Shown one piece after another: positions 40,434-50,606 of a stretch of 64,000 nucleotides of DNA. This stretch comes from Streptomyces sp. SCL15-4 (GTDB taxonomy: Bacteria; Actinomycetota; Actinomycetes; Streptomycetales; Streptomycetaceae), in contig NZ_JAOBTQ010000001.1 in the NCBI RefSeq assembly GCF_033366695.1, forward strand, positions 1,550,001-1,614,000, in the 5' to 3' direction. The notes under the pieces are model-generated. The model made no database searches. It had not been told where the DNA came from and saw only the letters and a list, made by a program, of their open reading frames with translations. The position numbers were made by a program, and so were the translations under genes. Position 1 is the stretch's first letter; every line of letters starts with the position of its first letter.

Positions 40434-41053
40434 GGCAGCTCTCCGGTCGGCGAGCCCAGGCACAGCGTGGCCGTGGGGCTCTGCAGCAGGGTGTGGACGA
40501 ACAGAAGCTCGACGCCGTCGTGGTCCTCGGCGGCGAGGCGGTGCGGTGTCAGCGAGTCGAAGTGTGCGCTGTCCCCGGGCCCGAGCAGGTGCGCGGTGTC
40601 CCCGAGCCGCAGCCGCAGCCGCCCCTTGAGGACGTAGAGCCACTCCTCGCCGGGGTGGACGCGCACGATGTCGCCCTGGGAGCCGTAGGGCGCCCGCACC
40701 CGCAGGGCCTGCATGCCGCGGCCGGACGCGCCGGCCTGGACGTACGTCCAGCCGCCGGCCCGGGTCGGTTCCATGTCGGCGGCGCGCACGATCGCGTCCC
40801 GGTCGGCGACCGTCTCCCCGAGCAGTTCGGAGACGGTCGTACCGTAGATACGGGCGAGCGCCAGCAGCATCGGCAGCGACGGCTGCCGGTGCCCGGTCTC
40901 CAGGCGGGAGAGATGGGCCGGGGAGAGACCGGCGGAGCGGGCCGCGGCCTCCAGCGTGAGCCCGGCGCGCCGGCGCAGAGCACGCAGCTGCGGTGCGACG
41001 GCGGGCAGGCCCCCGTCCGCGGCCGCCGGCGGCGCGGCGTCTGAGGCGTTCAT
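40430..41053 (-). CDS. XRE-family regulator with cupin domain (end of hopanoid block)
   Basis: A 207-residue regulator. The helix-turn-helix (LRRRAGLTLEAAARSAGLSP, SRLETGHRQPSLPMLLALA) lies at residues ~25-85. The C-terminal cupin has VHPGEEWLYVLKGRLRLRLG and LLGPGDSAHFDSLTPHRLAA. The start is ATG 41053 (GGAGG immediately before it is tight) or the upstream in-frame ATG at 41074. It follows the hopanoid aminotransferase in the same direction, is fused by overlap to the 40-residue membrane protein, and is preceded by two palindromes at 41073-41110 that are likely its own operators. Confidence 0.88.
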   Translation of the reverse strand: MNASDAAPPAAADGGLPAVAPQLRALRRRAGLTLEAAARSAGLSPAHLSRLETGHRQPSLPMLLALARIYGTTVSELLGETVADRDAIVRAADMEPTRAGGWTYVQAGASGRGMQALRVRAPYGSQGDIVRVHPGEEWLYVLKGRLRLRLGDTAHLLGPGDSAHFDSLTPHRLAAEDHDGVELLFVHTLLQSPTATLCLGSPTGELP

Positions 41054-41072
41054 GCCTCCATTGAGCCCCACC

Positions 41073-41110
41073 ATTGCCCGTGGGGCAATTTTCTTGCCTC
41101 AGAGGCAAGA
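41073..41110. promoter_or_regulatory. two tandem palindromes, likely regulator operators
   Basis: Palindrome one is ATTGCCC-GTG-GGGCAAT (41073-41089). Palindrome two is TCTTGCCTC-A-GAGGCAAGA (41092-41110). Both share the half-site TTGCC and their centres are 20 bases apart, about two helical turns, so two dimers could bind on the same face. They lie 20-57 bases upstream of the cupin-XRE start, in the position expected for autoregulation. Confidence 0.65.
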
Positions 41111-41163
41111 GGCGGAGCGCCCCGGCGTCCACCGCCGCCGGCGCCCCGCCGTCCAGGCCGCTG

Positions 41164-42549
41164 TCAGCGGTTCGCCACGGCCTGCTTGATCAGCGTCTTG
41201 CCGAAGTCCCACATCAGGCCGCCGCCGTTGTGCGCGTCGTCCATCACCGCGGTGAAGGCCTCCACGAACCGGTCCACGTCGGCCTCGTCGACGATCAGCG
41301 GCGGAATGAGCTTGATCACCTCCAGGTGGTCGCCGGAGACCTGGGTGAGGATCCGGTGCTTCTGCAGCAGCGGTACGACGACCATCTGGGCGAACAGGCC
41401 CTTGCGGGCCGCCTGGAGCATGGTCCAGCGACCGCGCAGCTTCAGCGAGGAGGGCCTGCCGAACTCGATGCCGATCATCAGGCCCCGGCCGCGCACGTCG
41501 GCGAGCAGCTCGTAGGTGTCGATCAGCGCGGTGAGCCGGGACTTCAGCAGCTCGCCGGTGCGGCGCACGCCGGCGACGATCTGCTCGTTCTCCATGACCG
41601 ACAGCACGGCGAGGCCGCACGCCATGGCCTGCGCGTTGGAACCGAAGCTCGCGGAGTGCACCAGCACGCGGTCCATCGAGGAGTAGACCTTCTTGAAGAT
41701 CCACTCCTTGCCGAGGGTGGCGCCGACCGGGACATAGCCGCCGGACAGGGCCTTGGCCACGCACACCAGGTCCGGTTCGACGCCGTCCTCGTGCTGGTAG
41801 GCGTAGAAGTCGCCGGTGCGGCCGAGACCGGTCTGCACCTCGTCGGCGATGAGCAGCGCCTTGTGCTTGTGCAGCAGTTCCTGCGCGGCCCGCAGATAGC
41901 CGGGAGGTGCCTCGTGGACGCCCTTGCCCTGGATCGGCTCCACGATCAGCGCGGCCACGTCGCCCTTGCGCAGCTCCCGCTCCAGGGCCTCCAGATCGCC
42001 GAGGGGGACGGCGGTGTCGGGCAGCAGCGGGGCGAACCCGTCGCGGAAGCCGTCTTCGCCGTTGACCGACAGCGAGCCGGTGGTCAGGCCGTGGAAGGCG
42101 TGGTCGCAGTACAGGACGCGCGGCTTGCCGGTGGCGTACCGGGCGAACTTCAGGGCCGTCTCGACCGCTTCGGTGCCGCTGTTTCCGAAGAACACCCGGT
42201 CCAGGTGCGGGCTGTGGGCGAGGAGCCGTTCGGCGAGCAGGCCGGGCAGCGGCTGGCAGTCGAAGCGGGTGAGGTCGGCGAGGTCCAGGTCCAGGACGTC
42301 GTGCAGCGCCTTGCGGACGACCGGGTGGTGGCGGCCGAGGCCCATCACGCCGAACCCGGCGAGCATGTCCAGGTAGTCGTTGCCGTCCGCGTCGAAGAAG
42401 TGCGCTCCCTCGGCGCGCTCGTAGACCTTGTCGAAGCCGATGGTGTGCAGCATCCGCGGGAGCTGCGGGTTGAGGTGCTTGGTGTGCAGCTCGTAGCGTT
42501 CGGCTCCGCGCTCGGCGAGCAGGGCGCCGAGGTCGAACTCGGTGGTCAT
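41164..42549 (-). CDS. class III aminotransferase of the hopanoid operon (HpnO-like)
   Basis: A 461-residue PLP aminotransferase of the aspartate/ornithine (class III) group. Features are [36 protein letters not shown], the PLP-contact [19 protein letters not shown] and the lysine region [17 protein letters not shown]. Transfer of an amino group to C35 of a hopanoid aldehyde, giving aminobacteriohopanetriol, is the likely role, from the known presence of this hopanoid in Streptomyces and the operon position. The ATG overlaps the dxs stop (ATGA). Confidence 0.85.
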   Translation of the reverse strand: MTTEFDLGALLAERGAERYELHTKHLNPQLPRMLHTIGFDKVYERAEGAHFFDADGNDYLDMLAGFGVMGLGRHHPVVRKALHDVLDLDLADLTRFDCQPLPGLLAERLLAHSPHLDRVFFGNSGTEAVETALKFARYATGKPRVLYCDHAFHGLTTGSLSVNGEDGFRDGFAPLLPDTAVPLGDLEALERELRKGDVAALIVEPIQGKGVHEAPPGYLRAAQELLHKHKALLIADEVQTGLGRTGDFYAYQHEDGVEPDLVCVAKALSGGYVPVGATLGKEWIFKKVYSSMDRVLVHSASFGSNAQAMACGLAVLSVMENEQIVAGVRRTGELLKSRLTALIDTYELLADVRGRGLMIGIEFGRPSSLKLRGRWTMLQAARKGLFAQMVVVPLLQKHRILTQVSGDHLEVIKLIPPLIVDEADVDRFVEAFTAVMDDAHNGGGLMWDFGKTLIKQAVANR

Positions 42550-44444
42550 TCACTCTCCTTGGCTGTGCCGCCGACGTCCTTGGCGGCCAGACTCGCGCTG
42601 ATCCGCCCGGCGATCTCGACGGGCGTGAGGCCGATGTCGGCCAGTACCTCGGCGCGCTTGGCGTGCGCGAGGAACTGATCCGGGATGCCGAACCGCCGTA
42701 CCGGTACGTCCACGTCGGCGTCGCCGAGGGCCAGCGCGACGGCCGAACCGACGCCGGCTGCGCGGCTGTTGTCCTCGACCACGGCCACCAGCCGGTGTCC
42801 GGCGGCCAGTTGGGGCAGGGCGGGGTCGACGGGTTTGACCCAGCGCGGGTCGACCACCGTGCAGCCGATGCCGCGGGCTTCGAGCAGTTCGGCGGCCCGC
42901 AGGCACACCGTGGCCATCACGCCGACGGCCACCAGCAGCACCTCGGGACGTTCGGCGCGGTGCAGGACGTCCATGCCGCCGACCCGGTCCACGGCGGGGA
43001 CGCGCGGGCCGGCGGTCTCCTTCGGGAAACGGACCAGCGTGGGCGCGTCGTCGACGGCGACGGCCTCGCGGAGCTGGGCGCGCAACTGGTCGGCGTCGCG
43101 CGGGGCGGCGATCCTCAGGCCGGGGACGACCTGGAGGATCGACATGTCCCACATGCCGTTGTGGGAGGCGCCGTCGGTGCCGGTGACACCGGCCCGGTCC
43201 AGCACGAAGGTGACCCCGCAGCGGTGCAGGGCGACGTCCATCAGCAGCTGGTCGAAGGCCCGGTTGAGGAAGGTGGCGTAGACGGCGACGACCGGGTGCA
43301 GTCCGCCGGTGGCGAGGCCGGCCGCGGAGACGGCCGCGTGCTGCTCGGCGATGCCGACGTCCCAGACGCGGTCCGGGAAGCGTGCGGCGAACTCGGCGAG
43401 GCCGACCGGGTGCAGCATGGCCGCCGTGATCGCCACGACGTCCTCGCGTTCCTCCCCGATCCTGACGATCTCCTCGCCGAACACCGAGGTCCACGACGGG
43501 CCCTTGGACGGCGCGAGCGGCTCGCAGGTGAGCGGGTCCATCACGCCCACGGAGTGGAAGTGGTCCTCCTCGTGCGCGAGGGCGGGTTCGTAGCCGCGGC
43601 CCTTCTCGGTGAGGCAGTGGACCAGGACGGGGCCGTGGAAGCGTTTGGCGCGGCGCAGCGCCGACTCGACGGCCTTGAGGTCGTGGCCGTCGATCGGGCC
43701 GAGGTACTTCAGGCCCAGGTCCTCGAACATGCCCTGCGGGGCGAAGGCGTCCTTGAAGCCCTTCTTCGCGCCGTGCAGGGACTCGTAGAGCGTGCTGCCG
43801 ACGACCGGGGTGCGCTGGAGCACTTCCTTGCCCCAGGCGAGGACCTTCTCGTAGCCGTCGGTGGTGCGCAGCGCGGCCAGGTGGTTGGCCAGGCCGCCGA
43901 TGGTGGGTGCGTAGGAGCGTTCGTTGTCGTTGACGACGATGATGAGCGGCCGGTCCCGGGCCGCGGCGATGTTGTTCAGCGCCTCCCAGGCCATGCCGCC
44001 GGTCAGCGCGCCGTCGCCGATGACGGCGACCACATGGCCCTTCTCCCCCTGCACCTGGTTGGCCTTGGCCAGGCCGTCGGCCCAGCCGAGCGCCGTGGAC
44101 GCGTGGCTGTTCTCGATGACGTCGTGCTCGGACTCCTCGCGCGAGGGGTAGCCGGACAGCCCGCCCTTTCCGCGCAGCTTCGAGAAGTCCTGACGGCCGG
44201 TCAGCAGCTTGTGGACGTAGGACTGGTGGCCGGTGTCCCACAGGATGCGGTCGGCCGGCGACTCGAAGACCCGGTGGAGCGCGATGGTGAGTTCCACCAC
44301 GCCCAGATTGGGCCCGAGGTGACCGCCGGTCCTCGACACGGCGTGCACCAGGAACTCACGTATTTCTCCGGACAATTCCCCGAGTTCCGCTTCGGACAGC
44401 GCCTTCAGGTCGCGTGGTCCCCGGATGCTCTCCAGAATGGTCAC
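42546..44444 (-). CDS. dxs: 1-deoxy-D-xylulose-5-phosphate synthase
   Basis: A 632-residue DXS, the first enzyme of the MEP isoprenoid pathway: pyruvate plus glyceraldehyde 3-phosphate to DXP. The thiamine-diphosphate motif [31 protein letters not shown], and [19 protein letters not shown] with the activating Glu are all present. [20 protein letters not shown] follows. The GTG start is preceded by GAGGGGGCC. Inside the hopanoid operon it raises precursor supply, and Streptomyces usually carries another dxs elsewhere (general knowledge). Confidence 0.95.
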   Translation of the reverse strand: MTILESIRGPRDLKALSEAELGELSGEIREFLVHAVSRTGGHLGPNLGVVELTIALHRVFESPADRILWDTGHQSYVHKLLTGRQDFSKLRGKGGLSGYPSREESEHDVIENSHASTALGWADGLAKANQVQGEKGHVVAVIGDGALTGGMAWEALNNIAAARDRPLIIVVNDNERSYAPTIGGLANHLAALRTTDGYEKVLAWGKEVLQRTPVVGSTLYESLHGAKKGFKDAFAPQGMFEDLGLKYLGPIDGHDLKAVESALRRAKRFHGPVLVHCLTEKGRGYEPALAHEEDHFHSVGVMDPLTCEPLAPSKGPSWTSVFGEEIVRIGEEREDVVAITAAMLHPVGLAEFAARFPDRVWDVGIAEQHAAVSAAGLATGGLHPVVAVYATFLNRAFDQLLMDVALHRCGVTFVLDRAGVTGTDGASHNGMWDMSILQVVPGLRIAAPRDADQLRAQLREAVAVDDAPTLVRFPKETAGPRVPAVDRVGGMDVLHRAERPEVLLVAVGVMATVCLRAAELLEARGIGCTVVDPRWVKPVDPALPQLAAGHRLVAVVEDNSRAAGVGSAVALALGDADVDVPVRRFGIPDQFLAHAKRAEVLADIGLTPVEIAGRISASLAAKDVGGTAKESE

Positions 44445-44475
44445 TCTCGGGCCCCCTCTCGTTGCGTGCCTTGCC

Positions 44476-45618
44476 TCAACTCACCTGGTCCGACGGTCTC
44501 TTGCTCTCGGCGAGCCTCATGGCCTCCTCGATCAGGGTCTCCACGATCTTCGACTCGGGGACGGTCTTGACGACCTCGCCCTTGACGAAGATCTGGCCCT
44601 TGCCGTTGCCGGAGGCCACGCCGAGGTCGGCCTCGCGGGCCTCGCCCGGGCCGTTGACCACACACCCCATCACCGCGACCCGGAGCGGCACCTCCATGCC
44701 GTCCAGGCCGGCCGTCACCTCCTCGGCGAGCTTGTAGACGTCGACCTGGGCGCGGCCGCAGGACGGGCAGGAGACGATCTCCAGGCGGCGTTGGCGCAGC
44801 CCCAGGGACTCCAGGATCTGGATGCCGACCTTGACCTCCTCGGCCGGCGGTGCGCTCAGCGACACCCGGATGGTGTCGCCGATGCCCTGGCTCAGCAGCG
44901 CGCCGAACGCCACCGCCGACTTGATCGTGCCCTGGAACGCCGGGCCGGCCTCGGTCACGCCGAGGTGCAGCGGATAGTCGCAGCCGGCGGCGAGCTGCCG
45001 GTAGGCCTCGACCATCACGACCGGGTCGTTGTGCTTGACGGAGATCTTGATGTCCCGGAAGTCGTGCTCCTCGAAGAGGGACGCCTCCCACAACGCCGAC
45101 TCGACCAGCGCCTCCGGGGTGGCCTTGCCGTACTTCTGGAGCAGACGGCGGTCCAGGGAGCCGGCGTTGACGCCGATCCGGATCGGGGTGCCGTGGTCCT
45201 TGGCGGCGCGCGCGATCTCCTTGACCTTGTCGTCGAACTGCTTGATGTTGCCCGGGTTGACGCGGACCGCGGCGCAGCCGGCCTCGATGGCGGCGAACAC
45301 GTACTTCGGCTGGAAGTGGATGTCCGCGATCACCGGGATCTGCGACTTCCTCGCGATGGTCGCCAGGGCGTCCGCGTCGTCCTGCGTGGGGCAGGCGACG
45401 CGGACGATCTGGCAGCCGGACGCGGTGAGTTCGGCGATCTGCTGCAAGGTGGCGCCGATGTCCGAGGTGCGGGTCGTGGTCATCGACTGCACGGACACCG
45501 GGGCGCCGCCGCCGACCGGCACGCTTCCGACCTGGATCTGCCGCGACGCCCGCCGAGGCGCGACCGGACGGGCCGGCACCTCGGGAACGCCCAGCGGAAC
45601 GGCGGTCATCGCGGTCAC
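44476..45618 (-). CDS. ispG: 4-hydroxy-3-methylbut-2-enyl diphosphate synthase
   Basis: A ~380-residue IspG (GcpE), converting ME-cPP to HMBPP with a 4Fe-4S cluster. The N-terminal barrel has [19 protein letters not shown] and [19 protein letters not shown]. The cluster-binding domain has [12 protein letters not shown] and [17 protein letters not shown], which supply the three cysteines. I use GTG 45618, which overlaps the hpnH stop as GTGA; ATG 45609 is possible. It pairs with dxs to supply isoprenoid units for hopanoids. Confidence 0.95.
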   Translation of the reverse strand: MTAMTAVPLGVPEVPARPVAPRRASRQIQVGSVPVGGGAPVSVQSMTTTRTSDIGATLQQIAELTASGCQIVRVACPTQDDADALATIARKSQIPVIADIHFQPKYVFAAIEAGCAAVRVNPGNIKQFDDKVKEIARAAKDHGTPIRIGVNAGSLDRRLLQKYGKATPEALVESALWEASLFEEHDFRDIKISVKHNDPVVMVEAYRQLAAGCDYPLHLGVTEAGPAFQGTIKSAVAFGALLSQGIGDTIRVSLSAPPAEEVKVGIQILESLGLRQRRLEIVSCPSCGRAQVDVYKLAEEVTAGLDGMEVPLRVAVMGCVVNGPGEAREADLGVASGNGKGQIFVKGEVVKTVPESKIVETLIEEAMRLAESKRPSDQVS

Positions 45619-46637
45619 TCCCGGTTCCCGGCGACGGTCTCGCGCATGGCGCGCAGGGACTCCTTCAGGGAGCCCATGGTGGCGAGGACGGCGGTCGGCT
45701 CGTAGCCGCAGTGCGCCATGCAGTTGGCGCAGCGCGGGTCCTTGCCGCGGCCGTACTTGTCCCAGTCGGTCTTCTCGACCAGCTCGCGGTACGTCGGCAC
45801 GTACCCGTCGCTCATCAGGTAGCAGGGGCGCTGCCAGCCGAAGAGCGAGTAGTTCGGGATCGCCCACGCGGTGCACGGGAAGTCGACCTTGCCTTCCAGG
45901 AAGTCCAGGAAGAGCGGGGAGTGGTTGAGCCGCCACTTGCGGCGGTTGCCGCCCGCGAATGCCTTCTTGAACAGCTCGCGGGTCTGCTCCACACCGAGGA
46001 AGTGCTCCTGGTCCGGAGCCTTCTCGTAGGCGTAGGCGGGCGAGATCATCATCTCGTCGACCTGGAGGTCGTCGTTGAGGAAGTTGAGCACCTCGATGAT
46101 GGTCTGCGGGGTGTCGGTGTTGAAGAAGGTGGAGTTGGTGGTCACCCGGAAGCCGCGCCGCTTGGCCTCCTTGATGGCCGCCACGGCCTCGTCGAACACG
46201 CCTTCCTTCGCGACGGATTCGTCGTGCCGCTCACGCAGCCCGTCGATGTGCACCGCGAAGGCGAAATAGGGCGAGGGAGTGAACTTGTCCATCTTCTTGC
46301 GCAGCAGCATCGCGTTGGTGCACAGGAAGACATACTTCCGCTTCGCCACCAACTGCCGCACGATCTCGTCGATCTGAGGATGCATCAGCGGCTCGCCGCC
46401 CGCGATGGAGACCATCGGCGCACCGGACTCCAGCACGGCGCCCACGGCCTGGGCGACCGGCATGCGCTGCTTGAGCACACCGGCGGGGTGCTGGATCTTG
46501 CCGCAGCCCTCGCACTTCAGATTGCAGGCGAAAAGCGGTTCCAGCTCGACAATGAGCGGGAACTTGTCCCGCTTGCGGAGCTTCTGTTCAGCCAAGTATG
46601 TAGCGACCTTGATGGACTGGCGCAGCGGCATGGCCAT
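45615..46637 (-). CDS. hpnH: adenosyl-hopene transferase, radical SAM (HpnH)
   Basis: A 340-residue radical SAM enzyme that joins the 5'-deoxyadenosyl group to diploptene, giving adenosylhopane. The cluster motif is [12 protein letters not shown] (CxxxCxxC). [20 protein letters not shown] is the SAM-binding GGEP segment. A C-terminal SPASM-like cysteine group sits in [23 protein letters not shown] eight bases before ATG 46637 sets the start. It is five bases downstream of hpnG, and the pair acts in succession. Confidence 0.96.
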   Translation of the reverse strand: MAMPLRQSIKVATYLAEQKLRKRDKFPLIVELEPLFACNLKCEGCGKIQHPAGVLKQRMPVAQAVGAVLESGAPMVSIAGGEPLMHPQIDEIVRQLVAKRKYVFLCTNAMLLRKKMDKFTPSPYFAFAVHIDGLRERHDESVAKEGVFDEAVAAIKEAKRRGFRVTTNSTFFNTDTPQTIIEVLNFLNDDLQVDEMMISPAYAYEKAPDQEHFLGVEQTRELFKKAFAGGNRRKWRLNHSPLFLDFLEGKVDFPCTAWAIPNYSLFGWQRPCYLMSDGYVPTYRELVEKTDWDKYGRGKDPRCANCMAHCGYEPTAVLATMGSLKESLRAMRETVAGNRE

Positions 46638-46642
46638 CTGGC

Positions 46643-47326
46643 TCACCTCCGAGGGAGCAGCGAAGAACGGTGCCATTCGAAAAATGCGGGAAGGACGGAT
46701 CGGAGAACGCGGAAGGCCGATATTCCTCCGCGCAGGGTGCCGACACGGACGAGTTCGTGTTCGGGGGCGTCCACGACGACCCGTACGGCGGCCACCGGCC
46801 GCTCGCCGGCGCGGACGGCGGCCAGCAGCGTGGCCGCCGACTCCATGTCCACGGCGATCGCGCCGGTGGCGAGCAGATCGGAGCGCTCGGGGCCCCGCAC
46901 GACGTGGTCGGAGCCGGTGAGCGGGCCGGTGTGGACGGTGCGTCCGGGCAGCAGGCGCGCGAGTTCCTCGACCAGGAGCTCGGTGCCCACGCACGGAACG
47001 GTACCGCGCGGGTCCCGGGTCTCCTCGGCGACCACCAGGTCGCCGGGGTGCATCCCGGGGGCCAGTCCGGCACAGAAGCCGGTGGCCAGCACGGCCGTGC
47101 CGGCGGGTGCCGGGCCGGCCAGGAGCCGGGTGACGGAGCGTTCCGCCGCACGGGGCCCCATGCCCGTGCGGACGAAGGTCACCGGCCCGCCGGCCCTCCG
47201 CCCCGCGCCCCCGCGCAGCGGCCCGCCCGCCCCGCGCGCCCGGCGGTCGCCGGTGCGCAGGGCGAGGTGCTCGATGCCGAGCGCGCAGGCGATCAGCAGC
47301 GGAGCCGGAGCGGGCTGGTGGCTCAC
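46643..47326 (-). CDS. hpnG: hopanoid-associated phosphorylase/nucleosidase (HpnG)
   Basis: A 227-residue member of the nucleoside phosphorylase/MTA-SAH nucleosidase family that removes adenine from adenosylhopane to give ribosylhopane. Recognisable parts are VTFVRTGMGPRAAERSVTRL, VLATGFCAGLAPGMHPGDLV and AVDMESAATLLAAV (the substrate-ribose-binding Met-Glu and catalytic region). It starts at GTG 47326, one base after the shc stop codon. Other annotations often mislabel it as a reductase; the fold motifs argue for a phosphorylase. Confidence 0.88.
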   Translation of the reverse strand: MSHQPAPAPLLIACALGIEHLALRTGDRRARGAGGPLRGGAGRRAGGPVTFVRTGMGPRAAERSVTRLLAGPAPAGTAVLATGFCAGLAPGMHPGDLVVAEETRDPRGTVPCVGTELLVEELARLLPGRTVHTGPLTGSDHVVRGPERSDLLATGAIAVDMESAATLLAAVRAGERPVAAVRVVVDAPEHELVRVGTLRGGISAFRVLRSVLPAFFEWHRSSLLPRR

Positions 47327-47327
47327 A

Positions 47328-49358
47328 TCAGTTCCCCTCGGCCCGCGCGGAGACCTTCTGGGCCCGGGCGAGCAGGTTGCGCTCGAAGGGGTCGCCGTGC
47401 AGGTACCGGCCGAGCGCGGTGAGCGGGAACACCTGCCGGTACAGGTGGTAGTTGATGGAGAAGTCCCAGGGGAAGCCGGTGCCGGTGAAGTACGGCTCGT
47501 CCCAGCCGCCGTCCTCCCGCTGGGTGTCGGCCAGCCAGCGCACGCCGCGCTCGACGGCCGCGGAGCCCTTCTCCCCGGCCGCGAGCAGCGCCATCAGCGC
47601 CCACGCGGTCTGCGAGGCGGTGGAGGCCCCCCGGCCGCTCCATTCCTTGGCGTGCTGGTAGGAGCGCAGGTCCTCGCCCCAGCCGCCGTCGTCGTTCTGG
47701 ACGCTCTCCAGCCAGGTCACGGCACGCCGGATCGCCGGGTGCGAGGTGGGCAGTCCGGCCGCGGTGAGCGCGGGGACCACCGATCCGGTGCCGTAGATGT
47801 AGTTGACGCCCCAGCGGCCGAACCACGAGCCGTCGGCCTCCTGTTCGGCGAGCAGCCAGTCGATGCCGCGCCGAGTGCGCGGGTCGTCGGCCAGGCCCTC
47901 GGCGGCGAGCATCTCCACGACGTGCGCGGTGACGTCCGCGGACGGCGGGTCGATGACCTCGCCGAAGTCGCAGAACGGCAGCCGGTTCGGGAACGGGCTG
48001 GTGTTGTCCACGTCGAAGGCGCCCCAGGCGCCGTTCTTCGACTGCATGCCCAGGTTCCAGCGCACCGCACGGCCGATGGCCCGGTCCACGTGCTCGGGGT
48101 CGTGGTGGCGGACCCGGCGCAGCGCGAGCGCGACCTCGGCGGTGTCGTCGATGTCGGGGTAGTTGTCGTTGTGGAACTCGAAGGCCCAGCCGCCCGGCGG
48201 CAGTTCGGGCCGGCGTACGGCCCAGTCGCCGGGCCGGGCGATCTCCTCGCCGAGCATCCAGTCGGCGGCCTTGACCAGTTGCGGGTGGTCCGCGGGCAGT
48301 CCGGCGTCCACCAGCGCGATGGTGGCCAGGCAGGTGTCCCACACCGGGGACTGGCAGGCCTCGATCATCCGGGCGCCGTCCTCGCGCCAGACGGCGAAGC
48401 GGTCCAGGGAGGCGAGGCCCTCGCGCAGCACCGGGTGCTGGAGGTCGTAGCCGAGCAGGTGCAGGGCGATGACGGAGTACACGGCCGGGGGCTGGATGCC
48501 GCCCCAGCAGCCGTCGTTCTCCTGCCGCTCGATGATCCAGCGGGCCGCCGCGTTCAACGCGGCCGTGCGCAGCCTGCGCACGGCGACCTTGCGGTAGCCG
48601 CGGACCACCTTGTCCAGCCGCTGGAAGACGCCGTCCCAGCTCGCCACCGGGGCGAGCGGCTGCGGCGGGTTGGGCTCGGCCGGGTCGGTGTGCAGCTCGT
48701 CCAGCGCGAACGGGGCCGGGCGCACCGGGCGCTTGGCGGAGACGATGGTGAGCGGCACGATGGTCTGCCGCGCCCAGCATCCGAAGTCGTAGATGTTGAG
48801 CGGGAACCAGGTGGGGAAGAAAATCAGCTCCGGTGGGAGTTCGGGCAGGTCCTCCCATTTCCACCAGCCGAACAGGGCGAGCCAGATCCGGGTGAAGACC
48901 CGCGCGGCGGCGATGCCGCCGCGCTCGCGGATCCAGGCCGAGGCCTTCGCCATGTGCGGCGCGTCGGGCGCGTCGCCGGCCAGGCGCAGGGCGACGTACG
49001 CCTCCACGGTGGTGGACAGGTCGCCCGGGCCGCCGTAGAAGGTGGCCCAGGTGCCGTCCTCGCGCTGCTCGCCGCGGATGAACTTCGCGGCGGCCTGCGC
49101 GGTGTGCTCGTCCAGGATGCCCAGGAACTGACGGAGCAGCAGGTCCTCGGCGTCCATGGTGACGTTGGTCTCCAGGTCGCCTTTCCACCAGCCCTCGGTG
49201 TCCTGCCGGGCGAGCAGGAAATCGGTGGCGCGCCGTACGGCGCGCGTGGCGGCTTCTTGTACCCCGGCCGTCTCGGGGATGGTGAGGGTGGAGTCGCTGG
49301 CCGCGGCAGCCCGGGACGGCAAGATGGCCCCGGTGCTTCCGTCGGTCGTCGCTGTCAT
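47328..49358 (-). CDS. shc: squalene-hopene cyclase
   Basis: A 676-residue squalene-hopene cyclase, a membrane-associated triterpene cyclase making hopene and hopanol. The protonating DxDD motif is in NYPDIDDTAEVALALR, and multiple QW-type repeats occur (QREDGTWATFYGGPGDLS, NDGCWGGIQPPAVYS, NGAWGAFDVDNT, DGSWFGRWGVNYIYGTGSV, DDGGWGEDLRSY). The ATG has GAAGGGGA upstream. It lies 116 bases behind the polyprenyl synthase, the largest gap in the operon before ispG, so an internal promoter is possible. Confidence 0.97.
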   Translation of the reverse strand: MTATTDGSTGAILPSRAAAASDSTLTIPETAGVQEAATRAVRRATDFLLARQDTEGWWKGDLETNVTMDAEDLLLRQFLGILDEHTAQAAAKFIRGEQREDGTWATFYGGPGDLSTTVEAYVALRLAGDAPDAPHMAKASAWIRERGGIAAARVFTRIWLALFGWWKWEDLPELPPELIFFPTWFPLNIYDFGCWARQTIVPLTIVSAKRPVRPAPFALDELHTDPAEPNPPQPLAPVASWDGVFQRLDKVVRGYRKVAVRRLRTAALNAAARWIIERQENDGCWGGIQPPAVYSVIALHLLGYDLQHPVLREGLASLDRFAVWREDGARMIEACQSPVWDTCLATIALVDAGLPADHPQLVKAADWMLGEEIARPGDWAVRRPELPPGGWAFEFHNDNYPDIDDTAEVALALRRVRHHDPEHVDRAIGRAVRWNLGMQSKNGAWGAFDVDNTSPFPNRLPFCDFGEVIDPPSADVTAHVVEMLAAEGLADDPRTRRGIDWLLAEQEADGSWFGRWGVNYIYGTGSVVPALTAAGLPTSHPAIRRAVTWLESVQNDDGGWGEDLRSYQHAKEWSGRGASTASQTAWALMALLAAGEKGSAAVERGVRWLADTQREDGGWDEPYFTGTGFPWDFSINYHLYRQVFPLTALGRYLHGDPFERNLLARAQKVSARAEGN

Positions 49359-49474
49359 GGCTTCCCCTTCGTGCAGTCGTGCGAGTCGTGCTGCTGTGGG
49401 TCCGCCGTCGGCCGGTGTCCTTCGTGCTGCGGCACCGGCCGGCGACTACGCCAGGCTTATCCGGCCAATGGTGA

Positions 49475-50548
49475 TCATCTCTTTCGTACGACGACGAAGT
49501 CGGCGAGCGCCGTGAAGGACTCCCGCACCCGGTCGGGCATGTCCACGGCCTCTAGGGCTTCGATGGCGATGGTGTGCTGACGGCGCGCCTCGGCGGCCGT
49601 CCAGTCGCGGCCGCCGGCCTCCTCGATGAGGGCGGCGCGGGCCGCGAACTCCTCCTCGGAGAAGTTCTCGAAGTCGCTGCTCTTGGCGTCCGCGGCGAGG
49701 ATCTCGCCGAGCTGTTCGGAGGCGGGGCCGCCGGCCGCGAGGGCCGCGACGACCGGCAGGGACTTCTTGCGCTGGCGCAGGTCGCTCCAGGTCTGCTTGC
49801 CGGTGGCCTCCGGGTCGCCCCAGATGCCGAGCAGGTCGTCCACGGCCTGGAAGGCGAGACCGAGGTGGTAGCCGTACCGCTCCAGCGCGTCGGCGGTGGT
49901 GTCGTCCGCGCCGCCGAGGACCGCGCCGATGGAGGAGGCGCAGGCCAGCAGGGAGCCGGTCTTGTTGCCCTCCATCTCCAGGCACTCCTCGACGCTGACG
50001 CGGTCACGGTGCTCGTAGGAGATGTCCTGGGCCTGGCCGTCGATCAGGGCGCGGGTGGCCGCGGTCAGCCGGCGGGCGGCGCGGCCGGCCTCGACCGTGC
50101 CGATCTCCAGCAGCACCTCGCCGGCGAGGGCGAACAGGGCGTCGCCGACCAGGATGGCCTGGGCGGGGCCGTGCACCTTCCAGACGGTGTCGCGGTGCCG
50201 GCGCTGCTCGTCGCCGTCCATCAGGTCGTCGTGCAGCAGCGAGAAGTTGTGCACGAGTTCGACGGCGACCGCGCCGGGCACGCCGGTCTCGGGCGCGGCA
50301 CCGGTGACCTCGGCGGACAGCACGGCCAGCGCGGGGCGGACGGCCTTGCCGCCGTCGCCGTCCACGGGGTTGCCGGCGGCGTCGATCCAGCCGAAGTGGT
50401 AGGCGGCCACGGTGTCCATGGGCGGGGCGAGACGGTCGACGGCCGCCCGCAGCACCGGTGTGGCCAGGTTCCTGCCGCGCTCCAGGAGCGCGGTCACGTC
50501 CACCGCGGGCCTCCGAGCGGGCGTCGCGGCCGGGGGCACAGTGGGCAC
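49475..50548 (-). CDS. polyprenyl diphosphate synthase (farnesyl/geranylgeranyl type)
   Basis: A 357-residue trans-isoprenyl diphosphate synthase. The first aspartate-rich motif is HNFSLLHDDLMDGDEQRR. The second, AFQAVDDLLGIWGDPEATGK, has DDLLG rather than DDxxD, as in several actinobacterial relatives. KAVRPALAVLSAE is the early substrate-binding part. It most likely supplies farnesyl diphosphate to HpnC/HpnD in this operon. The product length is not certain from sequence. Confidence 0.93.
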   Translation of the reverse strand: MPTVPPAATPARRPAVDVTALLERGRNLATPVLRAAVDRLAPPMDTVAAYHFGWIDAAGNPVDGDGGKAVRPALAVLSAEVTGAAPETGVPGAVAVELVHNFSLLHDDLMDGDEQRRHRDTVWKVHGPAQAILVGDALFALAGEVLLEIGTVEAGRAARRLTAATRALIDGQAQDISYEHRDRVSVEECLEMEGNKTGSLLACASSIGAVLGGADDTTADALERYGYHLGLAFQAVDDLLGIWGDPEATGKQTWSDLRQRKKSLPVVAALAAGGPASEQLGEILAADAKSSDFENFSEEEFAARAALIEEAGGRDWTAAEARRQHTIAIEALEAVDMPDRVRESFTALADFVVVRKR

Positions 50549-50606
50549 AATCTCTCCTCTAGTTGCGGTACCGGGGGTGCGGGGGCGGTCGCCCGCCGGC
50601 CGGCCG

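Noticed and set aside
45711..49580. 1289-codon plus-strand open frame opposite hpnH, hpnG and shc
   Set aside because: It is antisense to three well-supported genes, its translation is Gly/Val/Arg-rich without domains, and it has no ribosome site. Long shadow frames are expected at this GC content.
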